From assembly GCA_027945135.1 (NCBI GenBank), contig CP116038.1:1-64000 (forward strand): 64,000 nucleotides of DNA. Direction: 5' to 3'. This DNA comes from Candidatus Phytoplasma oryzae. GTDB taxonomy: Bacteria; Bacillota_I; Bacilli_A; Acholeplasmatales; Acholeplasmataceae. The position numbers and the translations under genes are program-made. This document shows, in pieces, positions 7,811 to 17,222 of the stretch; the stretch's first letter is position 1, and each line of letters opens with the position of its first letter. Under the pieces are notes generated by a model, which saw only the letters and a program-made list of their open reading frames with translations, did not search any database and had not been told where the DNA came from.

Positions 7811-8386
7811 TTAAAAATCAACAAAATTTTTAAATTTTTCTATATAAATTTGATAATGTTTTTTTTTTATATAATTAATAACAGGTTTTTCAAAAAAAAA
7901 ACGATTAAATTTACTAAACACAGATTCTGATTTTTTATTAATAGGGTTAACTAAAATAGACAATATTTTCATTTTTTTAGCTCCTAATATATCAGTTCTC
8001 AATTGATCTCCTATCATGATGGCTTGATTATGATAAACATTTAACAAATTTAAAGCTTGTCTAAAACCATATAAACAAGGTTTTTTTTGATACCATTTTA
8101 AATAAATATAAGAAACATCAAAATTTGAACACAAAACCCTTTTTAATTTATTACGAAAAGTATTAGAAAGTATAAAAATTTTAAATTTTTTTTTTATCTC
8201 TTTTATTTTATTTAAAGTTCTAAGATCTAAATATTTATCAGAACTAGATAACAAAGTATTATCTAAATCAAATATCAAAGCATTGATACCTTTAGATACA
8301 AAAAAATCATAAGGAATATCGAAAATAGAAGGATAATAATAATCAGGTAAATATTCAAGAATATTTTTTTTTATTTTATTGTTCAT
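7811..8386 (-). CDS. yqeG: YqeG family HAD-type phosphatase
   Basis: This is a HAD superfamily IIIA hydrolase. The catalytic motif FDLDNTLL gives the nucleophile Asp40 and acid/base Asp42; motif II SN lies at 74-75; Lys101 or Lys102 before Pro103 is the motif III lysine; and GDQLRTDILGA (126-136) is motif IV. The N-terminal LPDYYYPSIFDI is typical of YqeG. Its physiological substrate is uncertain; distant relatives include phosphatidylglycerophosphate phosphatases. Its ATG overlaps the greA TGA as ATGA, so it is translationally coupled to greA. The protein has 191 residues, close to the family norm. Confidence 0.9.
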   Translation of the reverse strand: MNNKIKKNILEYLPDYYYPSIFDIPYDFFVSKGINALIFDLDNTLLSSSDKYLDLRTLNKIKEIKKKFKIFILSNTFRNKLKRVLCSNFDVSYIYLKWYQKKPCLYGFRQALNLLNVYHNQAIMIGDQLRTDILGAKKMKILSILVNPINKKSESVFSKFNRFFFEKPVINYIKKKHYQIYIEKFKNFVDF

Positions 8387-8865
8387 TCTATTTTTAAAAT
8401 CTCCACTTTAAAATTTTTTCCTGTTTCTGTTCTAACTAAAACTATATCTCCTTTATTAGCGCCTCTTATACTTTGACCTAAGGGAGAATCGATAGAAATT
8501 TTGTTAGTAAAGGGATCAGCTTCTAAAAAACCAACTAAATACAAAATTTTATCTTCCATTTTATTTAAAAATCTTAAAGAAACTTTTTTACCAATATCAA
8601 CAGTTTTATTTTCATCTGAATTTTTAATAATTTTAACATTTTTTAAAATATTTTGAATCTTTAAAATACGATTTTCTATCGAAGCTTGTTCATCGCGTGC
8701 AGAACTATACTCTGCATTTTCACGTAAATCTCCATATTCTCTAGATGATTTTAATATTTCTAAATTTTCATTTCTTTTAGTATTTTTTAAATATTCTAAT
8801 TCTGTTTTTAACTTTTCCACTCCAGTTTCAGTTAATTCAAATACTTTTTTAATTTTATTTGTCAT
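8383..8865 (-). CDS. greA: Transcription elongation factor GreA
   Basis: GreA rescues backtracked RNA polymerase by stimulating transcript cleavage. The 160 residues contain the N-terminal coiled coil (about 10-80), with the acidic tip in ENAEYSSARDEQ, and a C-terminal FKBP-like domain with SPLGQSIRGANKGD. Length is standard. The TGA stop overlaps the yqeG start. In Bacillus greA closes the alaS-yrrK-...-yrrM-...-greA region, and the same order survives here in compressed form. Confidence 0.95.
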   Translation of the reverse strand: MTNKIKKVFELTETGVEKLKTELEYLKNTKRNENLEILKSSREYGDLRENAEYSSARDEQASIENRILKIQNILKNVKIIKNSDENKTVDIGKKVSLRFLNKMEDKILYLVGFLEADPFTNKISIDSPLGQSIRGANKGDIVLVRTETGKNFKVEILKIE

Positions 8866-8988
8866 AATTTATATTATATTTTAAACCTCCTCTCATATTT
8901 ATAAAAAATATAATATATAGTCTAACATTTTTTTTATAAAGAAAATATAAATTATATAATAATTTTTAATAAAAAAAATTGAACAAAA

Positions 8989-9561
8989 TTAAATATATTT
9001 TTGAGAAATACTAATACCATCTCCTATATTATAAAAAATAGTTTTAAATAAAATATTTTTTTTTAAAAACAATTTAAAATCATTCATTTTTTCCATAATC
9101 CTGATTATTCTTTTCAAATTTTTTTTATTTTTTAATTTATTTAAATTAATATTATCACATATAATCAAACCTTTGGAATTCAAAAATAAACTATATTTTT
9201 CAAATAATTTTTGATATTGAACCTTAGCAGCATCAATAAAAATTAAATCATATTTTTGTTTAGGCTGATAACAAAAAGCTTCTGACCAAATAAAATCAAT
9301 TTTGTAATTACTATTTTTAAAAAAATAAAGAGCTAATTTATACTTTTCATAATCTCTTTCAATAGTCTGAATATGATTATTATAATTACTCATTCCTAAA
9401 GCACTATATCCAATAGCAGTACCTATTTCCATAATATTAATAATTTTTTTATCAAAAATTATTTTTTGAAGAAAAAATAAAGTATCATCTTTAACTATAG
9501 GTATATGATTATCAAAAGAATATTTTTTTAATTTTAATAACAATTTTTTTTTTTCTTCCAT
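8989..9561 (-). CDS. trmR: O-methyltransferase, TrmR-like (tRNA hydroxyuridine methyltransferase)
   Basis: This is a SAM-dependent O-methyltransferase of 190 residues. Motif I is IMEIGTAIGYSAL (43-55), and the metal-binding/acidic FIDAAKVQYQKLFE (108-121) is characteristic of the YrrM/TrmR group, which methylates 5-hydroxyuridine in the wobble position of tRNAs in Bacillus. Position supports this: Bacillus has alaS-yrrK-mltG-yrrM, and here only mltG (a cell-wall enzyme) and small genes are gone. The next residues after motif I are degenerate compared with longer homologues, so the exact substrate is inferred. Confidence 0.8.
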   Translation of the reverse strand: MEEKKKLLLKLKKYSFDNHIPIVKDDTLFFLQKIIFDKKIINIMEIGTAIGYSALGMSNYNNHIQTIERDYEKYKLALYFFKNSNYKIDFIWSEAFCYQPKQKYDLIFIDAAKVQYQKLFEKYSLFLNSKGLIICDNINLNKLKNKKNLKRIIRIMEKMNDFKLFLKKNILFKTIFYNIGDGISISQKYI

Positions 9562-9626
9562 AATATTATATATTTCAATTCATTCAAATTACTTAATTTT
9601 AATTAATAAAATATAGATTTAAAAAT

Positions 9627-10067
9627 TTAATATAAATGACTATTTTGATAGTAATTCAGAAAACTTTGTAAAATAACCATAGCTGATATTTCATCTTTTA
9701 ATTTTATTTTTTTTTTTTTGGAATTTTTATTTAATAATATTTGCAAAGCCTGCTGTGTAGATAAACGTTCATCCCATAAAACAACTTTAATAAAATTAAA
9801 CCAAGAAATTATTTTTTTTTGAAAATTAAAACTAATTTTAGCTTTAATTCCTAAATCATTATTCATATGTTTAGGAAGTCCTAAAATAATAATTTTAATA
9901 TTATGTTCTTCAACAATTTTTTTTAAAGGTTGAAATAATTCTTCATATTTATGAGAATTAAAATATATAGTTTTCAAATTAGAAGCCAAAATTCCAAATT
10001 CAGAAAAAGCTATTCCTAATGTTTTTTCCCCTAAATCTAGTCCTAAAAAATTATTTTTAATTTTCAT
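9627..10067 (-). CDS. ruvX: Putative pre-16S rRNA nuclease / RuvX (YqgF)
   Basis: YqgF-family RNase H-like nucleases take part in 16S rRNA 5' processing. The protein shows GLDLGEKTLGIAFSE near the start, IIILGLPKHMNND in the middle, and WDERLSTQQA then DEISAMVILQSFL at the end. I use the ATG at 10065-10067, giving 146 residues, because GGAG lies 11 nt upstream and the homology begins there; the longer in-frame version would extend into alaS. The start overlaps the 3' end of alaS by 11 nt, implying co-translation. Confidence 0.92.
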   Translation of the reverse strand: MKIKNNFLGLDLGEKTLGIAFSEFGILASNLKTIYFNSHKYEELFQPLKKIVEEHNIKIIILGLPKHMNNDLGIKAKISFNFQKKIISWFNFIKVVLWDERLSTQQALQILLNKNSKKKKIKLKDEISAMVILQSFLNYYQNSHLY

Positions 10068-12750
10068 GTAAAAAATTTCTCCAATTAAACAAAAATTCAT
10101 CTATTTGATTTATATTAGTAATTATACCTTGACCGAAATGATTATTACCGCCGCCTTTAATATTAATTTTTGTTTTTAATTTTTTTATAAAATTATTTAT
10201 TGATAAAAATTTGCTTTTGCAAATAAAAAAAAGTTTATCTTCTCTTTTTTTACATAAACATAAAAAATTAACATTCAACTTATCAAATAAATGTTCTAAT
10301 AAAACTTGTAACATATAGTTATCAATATTATTTGTATCATTTTTTTCATCTTTGATAAATATTAATAATTCTTTTTGAATTTCATTTTTAGAAGGAATAA
10401 ATTCATTCGCCCTTGCCAAAATTATTTTTGTTTTTAAATAATTAAATTCTTTTTGTAATATTAATAATTTTTTTCTTAAAAAAATTAAATATTTTTTATA
10501 ATTATGAATACATCTGTAACTATCATTATCATTATTTACAAAAAGAAAATTTTGATCAAAAAATTTCGATATTTTTTCTGTAAAAAAATTTTTTTGAGAA
10601 AAAATAAAATCTTTCATTTTATTAATTTTATTTAAAATTTGATTTTCTTCTATAGAAAGAGATTTAATTTTTTGTGCTAAAAAAAGACTAGTATTTTCAC
10701 CTGTTGTTGCTTCTATTCTATAAATTCCAGAACCAATAACTTCATAAGAATAAATAGCAAATTTTTTTAATAATTTAGTATTTTTGACATGAGTACCACC
10801 ACATAATTGTGAAGAAATATTATTTATTTTTACTATTCTTACTAAATTTTGATCTAAATTTTCCTTTTTTTTAACAAAATATTCATTTTCAAAAAAGTCA
10901 TTAATTTTATCTAAATCTTTTAACAAAATTGTATGAGTAGTAACTGAATAATCTTTATGAATCCAAATATTAACTTGATCTTCAATTTCAATTATTTTTT
11001 CAAAAGAAAGATTTTCATAATGATTAAAATCAAATCTTAACATTTCATTATTCAACCAAGAACCTTGTTGTTGAACATGTTGACCTATTTTTTTTTTTAA
11101 AGATTCAATCAAAAGATGAGTAGCTGTATGATTAGAAGAAGTTTTTTGTCTTTTTTCAATATCAATTTTAGCTAATACTTTTTGTCCTTTTTTAAAAATA
11201 TCTGTATTTTGTATCTTATGAAAAAATTGTCCATTTGGTAATTTATTAACTTCTTTAATATAAATATCATTAATTAAACCTTCATCAGATAATTGACCTC
11301 CTGAAGTAGCGTAAAAAGGAGTTTTTTTCAAAACAATACCTTTATCAAAAACTTTTATAATTTGTGTTTGAATTTCATATTCTTCATAACCTACAAATTC
11401 ACTTTTAGTTTTAAAATTTAAAAATAAAAAATCTTTATTTTTTATACTATAATTTATATCATTTTTATTAAAATTACGTGATAAATCTTTCTGTTTTTGT
11501 AAAAAAAAATTAAATCTTTCTAAATCTACTTTAATTTTTTTATTTCTTGCATATTCCAAAATATTTTCTTGTGGAAGACCAAAAGTATCATAAAGTTTAA
11601 AAAAATTTTCACCTGAAAGTTCATTATTTTTTATTATTTTATCAAAAATTTTCTCTCCATTATTTAAATGAAATAAAAATTTTTTTTCTTCTTCTTTAAT
11701 CATTTTTTCTATTAAATTTTTTTTTTTATTTAAATCAGGATAAAAATCATTCATTATATCTATAACTGAACCAACTAATTTAAATAAAAAAGGTTCTGAA
11801 AAACCTATTTTTTTACCACTTTGAAAAGCTTTTCTCAAAATTCTTTTTAAAATATAACCTCTTCCTAAATTAGAAAAAATAGCTCCATCATTAATACAAA
11901 AAACTAAAGATTTAATATGATCTGCAATTATTTTAAAAAATTTTTGTCCCTTATATTCACAATTACTTAAAAAAGAAATTTTTTGAATAATAGGGAAAAA
12001 AAGATCTGTTTCAAAATTAGTATCAGTTTGTTGAAAAATACATGCTAATCTTTCTAAACCAGCACCTGTATCAATATTTTTACTTGGAAGTGGTTTATAC
12101 TCATCTTTTTTTAAATGTTCTTCACAATTAAATTGTGAAAAAACGATATTCCAAATTTCAATAAAACGATTATTTGTAATTTCTTCATAAATCAATTCTT
12201 TCCCCCTATGATCATATTTAGAACCACGATCAAAAAAAATTTCTGTACAAGGTCCACAAGGCCCCTCGCCAATTTGCCAAAAATTTGTTCTTAAAGAAAT
12301 CAAATTCAATTTATCAATGCCTTTTTTCAACCAAAAAGAATAAGTTTCTTTATCATGTTCAAAATAAGTAATATATAATCTTTCTTTTGGTATATTAAAC
12401 CATTCATGAGATATCAATAATTCATAAGCAAAATCAATTGCTTCTTTTTTAAAATAATCACCTATAGAAAAATTGCCTAACATTTCAAAAAAAGTATGAT
12501 GAATAGATGTATTGCCAATTTTTTCTATATCATTAGTTCTTAAACATTTTTGTATATTAACTATTCTTTTAAAAGGAGGTTTTTCAGTACCATTCAAATA
12601 TTTTTTTAAAGGAGCGACTCCGGCATTTATCCATAACAAAGTAGGATCATATTTAGGTATTAAAGAAAAAGAATTCTCTTTATGATGATTTTTACGAATA
12701 AAAAAATTTATCCACATTTGTCTAATTTGATTAGAAGTTAATTTTTTCAT
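10057..12750 (-). CDS. alaS: Alanine--tRNA ligase
   Basis: This class II synthetase charges tRNA-Ala and proofreads mischarged serine and glycine. All 897 residues of a full-length enzyme are present. Residues about 5-350 form the catalytic domain, with TSIHHTFFEMLGNFSIGDYF (81-100) as motif 2 region. The editing domain zinc ligands are His541 and His545 (HTATH) and Cys650 and His654 (CGGTH). A C-terminal C-Ala domain ends with GGGNNHFGQG. An AAAGGA ribosome-binding site precedes the ATG. It heads the alaS-ruvX-trmR-greA-yqeG run. Confidence 0.97.
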   Translation of the reverse strand: MKKLTSNQIRQMWINFFIRKNHHKENSFSLIPKYDPTLLWINAGVAPLKKYLNGTEKPPFKRIVNIQKCLRTNDIEKIGNTSIHHTFFEMLGNFSIGDYFKKEAIDFAYELLISHEWFNIPKERLYITYFEHDKETYSFWLKKGIDKLNLISLRTNFWQIGEGPCGPCTEIFFDRGSKYDHRGKELIYEEITNNRFIEIWNIVFSQFNCEEHLKKDEYKPLPSKNIDTGAGLERLACIFQQTDTNFETDLFFPIIQKISFLSNCEYKGQKFFKIIADHIKSLVFCINDGAIFSNLGRGYILKRILRKAFQSGKKIGFSEPFLFKLVGSVIDIMNDFYPDLNKKKNLIEKMIKEEEKKFLFHLNNGEKIFDKIIKNNELSGENFFKLYDTFGLPQENILEYARNKKIKVDLERFNFFLQKQKDLSRNFNKNDINYSIKNKDFLFLNFKTKSEFVGYEEYEIQTQIIKVFDKGIVLKKTPFYATSGGQLSDEGLINDIYIKEVNKLPNGQFFHKIQNTDIFKKGQKVLAKIDIEKRQKTSSNHTATHLLIESLKKKIGQHVQQQGSWLNNEMLRFDFNHYENLSFEKIIEIEDQVNIWIHKDYSVTTHTILLKDLDKINDFFENEYFVKKKENLDQNLVRIVKINNISSQLCGGTHVKNTKLLKKFAIYSYEVIGSGIYRIEATTGENTSLFLAQKIKSLSIEENQILNKINKMKDFIFSQKNFFTEKISKFFDQNFLFVNNDNDSYRCIHNYKKYLIFLRKKLLILQKEFNYLKTKIILARANEFIPSKNEIQKELLIFIKDEKNDTNNIDNYMLQVLLEHLFDKLNVNFLCLCKKREDKLFFICKSKFLSINNFIKKLKTKINIKGGGNNHFGQGIITNINQIDEFLFNWRNFLHEN

Positions 12751-12838
12751 TTAAATTTATATTCCTTTTAATTAATAAAATGAAAATTATAAAATTAAAA
12801 TTCATTAAAGTAAAAAAGATAATTTAAAATATAAAATT

Positions 12839-13036
12839 TTAATTATCTTTATTATCTTTTTTTTGAGTTTTTAAAATTAATTTTCCTTTATAATAACCAC
12901 TATTACGTGTGATACGATGAGGTAAAGTGAAATTATGGGTTATAGGACATTTTACTAAAGTAGGTGAGCATAATTTATAATGAGTACGTCTTTTTCTTTT
13001 TGCAGTTTTACTAGTTCGTCTAAAAGGAACAGCCAT
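12839..13036 (-). CDS. rpmF: 50S ribosomal protein L32
   Basis: A 65-residue basic protein beginning [21 protein letters not shown], the L32 signature, then [16 protein letters not shown]. The first of the usual zinc-knuckle cysteines appears to be missing: one cysteine is seen at SPTLVKCP and another upstream at KLCSP, but no distal CxxC pair follows, so this is a zinc-free (C-minus) type. A GGAG ribosome-binding site lies upstream. It sits alone between alaS and tRNA-Arg. Confidence 0.95.
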   Translation of the reverse strand: MAVPFRRTSKTAKRKRRTHYKLCSPTLVKCPITHNFTLPHRITRNSGYYKGKLILKTQKKDNKDN

Positions 13037-13130
13037 TTTTTATTCTCCTTTTTTTATTTTTTAATAAAATATTTTATTTTATTTAAAAATAAAAAAATTT
13101 TATTGTTATTGATTAATTGAAAAAAATAAA

Positions 13131-13207
<77 letters not shown>

Positions 13208-13259
13208 TTTTTTAAAAAAAACCAAAATAATAAATCATAAAATTATATTTATATAAACA

Positions 13260-13287
13260 ATTATACATAAAATATTTTTTTTTTCAA
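13260..13287 (-). promoter_or_regulatory. Promoter of tRNA-Arg
   Basis: On the minus strand TTGAAA (13282-13287), a 16-bp spacer and a perfect TATAAT (13260-13265) end about 53 bp before the tRNA. The hexamers and spacing match the infC promoter exactly. Confidence 0.72.
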
Positions 13288-13345
13288 TTGATTTCTTAAA
13301 TATTTTTTTTTATCAAAAATTAGTTTTTTTAAAAAAATATTAAAA

Positions 13346-13795
13346 TTATTCCGAATACTTAACAACTTTTAAAAATAAATATGAAAATTTTTCTATAATC
13401 TCATAAGATTTTAAAATTACAAAATTATTGTCCTCTAACCACTTTATTAAATAATTTATTTTTCCTTGACAACCTAATAAAAAATGTTTTTTATAAAAAA
13501 ATGTTTTATTTAAAATATTTATAATAGAATAAGCCCCCATTCCGCAAATTAATGCTAAATCAAAATCAATATCATAAATTTTATTAAATCCATCACTTAA
13601 ATAAAAATCAACCGGATAATTTGATAATTTCTTTTTAGCATTTGTTAAAGGTTTTATTTTTATATCAGTAGCAATAGCTCTCTTAATATATTTCAAATCA
13701 AAAGCTTTTTTTAAAATTAAACCATGATCTGTACCAATATCTAAAACTATATTATACCCTTTTAAAATATTAACTATAAAATCAATTCTCTTCAT
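13346..13795 (-). CDS. trmK: tRNA (adenine22-N1)-methyltransferase TrmK, short form
   Basis: TrmK (YqfN) methylates A22 in tRNA with S-adenosylmethionine. The motif I region [16 protein letters not shown], the [15 protein letters not shown] segment, [19 protein letters not shown] and LLGCQG are all family hallmarks in order. It has 149 residues against about 230 in Bacillus: the C-terminal helical region is absent. Its position right after rpoD, with an ATGA stop/start overlap, is the same as in Bacillus (sigA-yqfN), which strengthens the assignment. Confidence 0.88.
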   Translation of the reverse strand: MKRIDFIVNILKGYNIVLDIGTDHGLILKKAFDLKYIKRAIATDIKIKPLTNAKKKLSNYPVDFYLSDGFNKIYDIDFDLALICGMGAYSIINILNKTFFYKKHFLLGCQGKINYLIKWLEDNNFVILKSYEIIEKFSYLFLKVVKYSE

Positions 13796-15093
13796 TTTTT
13801 ATTAATGTTATGATACAACATTTTGAGTTTATTTTGTCTGGAAGGAGTTCTTAATCTTCTTAAAGCTTTTGATTCTATTTGACGTATTCTTTCTCTAGTG
13901 ACTCCAAATTTATTTCCTATTTCTTCTAAAGTATAAATATGTCCATCTAAAAGACCATAACGCATTTTTAAAACTTGTTCTTCTCTATCGGTAAGGGCTT
14001 CTTCTAAAGATTCATTTAAAGTTTTTTTTAATGTTTCTTGTAACATATAATCATGAGGAGAAATAGCGTTAGGGTCTTGGATGAAATCTCCTAAAGAAGA
14101 ATCATCCTCTTCTCTTACAGAAGACTCTAACGAAATAGTTTCTTTTTCTATCATTTGAATATCAGTGATTTGTTTAGTATCAATATTCATCTTAGCAGCT
14201 ACTTCTTTATTTTCGGCTTTTCTTGATAAATCTTGTGTTAATTTTCCTCTGCAACGAGAAATTTTATTCATAGTTTCTATAATATGAACAGGAATTCTGA
14301 TAGTTCTAGCTTGATCCGCAACTGCTCTTGTAATAGCTTGTCTAATCCACCAAGTAGCATACGTAGAAAATTTAAAACCTTTATTATAATCAAACTTATC
14401 TACAGCCCTCATCAACCCCATATTACCTTCTTGAATTAAATCTAAAAATAAAATTTTTCTACCTATATATCGTTTAGCTATTGACACAACCAAACGATAA
14501 TTAGCTTCTACTAATTTATTTTTAGCTACAAAAGAATCTTCTATTATTTTTTTGTTTTTTAAAATTTCTTCTTTACTTAAATCAATTTCTTTTGTTTCGT
14601 ATTTTTCTAATTCTTTCTGTGCTTTTAATCCATCATAAACCATTTTAGATTTTTCTTTTTCTTCTTCCAAAGTTAACAAAGGTATTTGTCCAATCTCTTT
14701 TAAATACATCTTAACTGGATCATCTATTTTAATAGAATTTGAAATTTTATCTAAATTCAAATCTTCTAATATTTCTTCTTCTTCTTTAAATTCATTATTA
14801 TTTTGTTCAAATATACTCATTTTGTTTTTATCTTTATTTAATAAAGAAAATTGATCTTTTTTAAGTTTTTGATTATTTTTTAATTGTTTTTTTTGATTTA
14901 AAAAAGTTGAAAATTTAATAATTTCTTTATTAAAAATATTTTGATCTTTATAAATACTATTAATATATTTTAAATTTTGTTTTAATTTATAATTAAAATT
15001 TAAAAATAAAAATGATTCTTTCTCTTTTATATTATTACTTAATAAAAAATACTTTTTTTTATATAAATTTTTATAAAACATTCTTAAATTCAT
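13792..15093 (-). CDS. rpoD: RNA polymerase principal sigma factor RpoD
   Basis: This is the primary sigma factor recognising TTGACA/TATAAT-type promoters. Its 433 residues start with a poorly conserved lysine/asparagine-rich N-terminus of about 120 residues in place of a normal region 1.1. Next come region 1.2 ([16 protein letters not shown]), region 2 with [16 protein letters not shown] and [14 protein letters not shown] then [12 protein letters not shown] (2.3-2.4), region 3, and region 4 with the helix-turn-helix [18 protein letters not shown]. It is downstream of dnaG and overlaps trmK, the classic macromolecular-synthesis order. Confidence 0.97.
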   Translation of the reverse strand: MNLRMFYKNLYKKKYFLLSNNIKEKESFLFLNFNYKLKQNLKYINSIYKDQNIFNKEIIKFSTFLNQKKQLKNNQKLKKDQFSLLNKDKNKMSIFEQNNNEFKEEEEILEDLNLDKISNSIKIDDPVKMYLKEIGQIPLLTLEEEKEKSKMVYDGLKAQKELEKYETKEIDLSKEEILKNKKIIEDSFVAKNKLVEANYRLVVSIAKRYIGRKILFLDLIQEGNMGLMRAVDKFDYNKGFKFSTYATWWIRQAITRAVADQARTIRIPVHIIETMNKISRCRGKLTQDLSRKAENKEVAAKMNIDTKQITDIQMIEKETISLESSVREEDDSSLGDFIQDPNAISPHDYMLQETLKKTLNESLEEALTDREEQVLKMRYGLLDGHIYTLEEIGNKFGVTRERIRQIESKALRRLRTPSRQNKLKMLYHNINKK

Positions 15094-15157
15094 ATTTTAA
15101 TTACCTTTTATTTTATTTTTTTATCAAATAAAATTTACATATTTTCATTTAAATTAA

Positions 15158-17155
15158 TTATTTGATATTTTTGAATCTATGATAAAGTCTAATTTTTTCT
15201 TTTATTTTTTCAATTTCTTCTCTTTTTTTTTGTATTTTTTGATCTTTTAATTTTATATTATTCATAAATTCTTTAAATTGTGTTTTATTTAATAATGATA
15301 AGGATGATTCCAAACTATTTTTTTCATGAATAATATTATCTCTTTTTTTCTTGATTTCTTCTATTTCTTGAAAAATATTATTTATTTTTAATTGAAAATA
15401 AAAAATTTTTAAATCCTCCTTATTTTCAATTCTTTTTTTTTTTTTAAAAACAAAGCTTTGTCTAATTTCTAATAATAAATCATAAACAGAAAAATAATTA
15501 CTTAATTTATTTAAAAAAATATTATAAACCTTAATAAAATTTTCTATATTAATGCCATTAATTAATTCATCATTAGAAGCATAAACATCATAATATTCCT
15601 TAACTTTATCAATAATATCTAAAATAAAAGTGTTAGAAATATAATGAATAATATCGTCTTTTATAAAATCAATATATTCTTTATTTAAAAATATATCATT
15701 TATTATGTTCACTTCAATAGCACTAATATTATTTTTAATACTGTTATTAATTTTTTGTTTTATATAAAAAAAATTATTACTTACAAAATTCTTCTTATAA
15801 AAAAAATCTAAATTATTTAAATTAATATAAATTTGATATCTGATATATATTTCTTTTTGATAATATTCTTGATTTAATTGATTATGATGTTTCAATAAAT
15901 TCAAAATTTCTTTTTCTATTTTATTATTATCAATTATTTTTTTTTTTATCTTTTTTTCTATAGTATAAAATATAAAATCCTCAACATTATTTCTTATAAA
16001 ATCATCAAAATCTAGACTATTTTTTATATGATAATGAATATACTGATCAGGATCCATATTTAAAGGAAAAAATATTATTCTAACTTTAAAACCATTATCA
16101 TTTAAAATTTGAGATACTTTTAAAGCAGATTCTTTTCCGGCTAAATCTCCATCATAAGCTACTAATATATTACAAGTTATTTTCTTTAAAAGATTTATTT
16201 GTTGTTTAGTTAATTGAGTTCCCATTGTAGCAACAACATTTTTTTTATTTATCTTAAAAAAAGCGATAACATCAAAAAAACCTTCGCACAAAATAATCTC
16301 ATTTTTTTCTTTCATAAACTCATAATGTTCAAAAAAACGATATAATAAACTACTTTTTTTAAAAAAAATTGTTTCCATGTTAAACAAATATTTAATTTTA
16401 TTTTGTTTATCTTTTTGAATGGAACGTCCTACAAAACCAACTATTTTACCTTGTTCATTTGTTAAAGGAAAAATTATTCTATTTCTAAAAAAATCATAAT
16501 AATATTGTTCTGAAATATCTTCTTTTGTTTTAATTAATCCTAATTTTATTATTTTTTTTAAATCATATTTCTGGAATTCTAGTAAATATTCAGTTAAAGA
16601 ATTATTATGAGAATCAGCAAAACCTAACTGAAATTCTTCAATTATTTTTAAATTTAATTCTCTTTCTTCTAAATAAGAATATAAAAAAGGATGTTCAATG
16701 CCTTTTCTAAATATATCTTTTAAATCGATACTCTCATATTTTTTAGGATTATCAATAAAATCATATTGAATATCATGACGAAAAAAAGATTTTAAACTAT
16801 TACGATAATATATATGAGTATCTTCTAAAATTTGATACAAAGGATTAAAATAAGTTATTTTATTAATTGAAGATATTTTTAAATTAAATTTTTGAGATAA
16901 TTCTACAATAGCATCAGAAATAGAAATTTTTTTAAATTCTTGATAAAATTTTAAAGGATTTCCTCCTTTTAAACAAGACATACATAAAGCAATATTTTTT
17001 TCTGGAGAAACAGAAAAAGAAGGTGTTTTTTCATTATGAAAAGGGCATAAAGCCATAAAATTTTTTCCTGTTTTTTTTAAATTTATTCCACATTTAACTA
17101 CTAATTCCAAAATAGATATTTTTTGATTAATTTCTCTAACTACATTTTTATTCAT
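15158..17155 (-). CDS. dnaG: DNA primase
   Basis: DnaG makes RNA primers at the replication fork. The 665 residues carry an intact CHC2 zinc finger (Cys37, His40, Cys58, Cys61), the catalytic core with a TOPRIM fold (Glu291 in CEGFFDV; Asp335 and Asp337 in YDGDLAGKES) and a C-terminal helicase-interaction region that is divergent and coiled-coil-like. The length is slightly above that of Bacillus DnaG. It is likely the chromosomal primase, since its neighbours are rpoD and glyS rather than mobile-unit genes. Confidence 0.95.
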   Translation of the reverse strand: MNKNVVREINQKISILELVVKCGINLKKTGKNFMALCPFHNEKTPSFSVSPEKNIALCMSCLKGGNPLKFYQEFKKISISDAIVELSQKFNLKISSINKITYFNPLYQILEDTHIYYRNSLKSFFRHDIQYDFIDNPKKYESIDLKDIFRKGIEHPFLYSYLEERELNLKIIEEFQLGFADSHNNSLTEYLLEFQKYDLKKIIKLGLIKTKEDISEQYYYDFFRNRIIFPLTNEQGKIVGFVGRSIQKDKQNKIKYLFNMETIFFKKSSLLYRFFEHYEFMKEKNEIILCEGFFDVIAFFKINKKNVVATMGTQLTKQQINLLKKITCNILVAYDGDLAGKESALKVSQILNDNGFKVRIIFFPLNMDPDQYIHYHIKNSLDFDDFIRNNVEDFIFYTIEKKIKKKIIDNNKIEKEILNLLKHHNQLNQEYYQKEIYIRYQIYINLNNLDFFYKKNFVSNNFFYIKQKINNSIKNNISAIEVNIINDIFLNKEYIDFIKDDIIHYISNTFILDIIDKVKEYYDVYASNDELINGINIENFIKVYNIFLNKLSNYFSVYDLLLEIRQSFVFKKKKRIENKEDLKIFYFQLKINNIFQEIEEIKKKRDNIIHEKNSLESSLSLLNKTQFKEFMNNIKLKDQKIQKKREEIEKIKEKIRLYHRFKNIK

Positions 17156-17222
17156 TTTAAATTTATATACCGTTTTAATATTTATTTTTTTTATTATTTT
17201 GTCATAAAAATTAATAAAAAAT

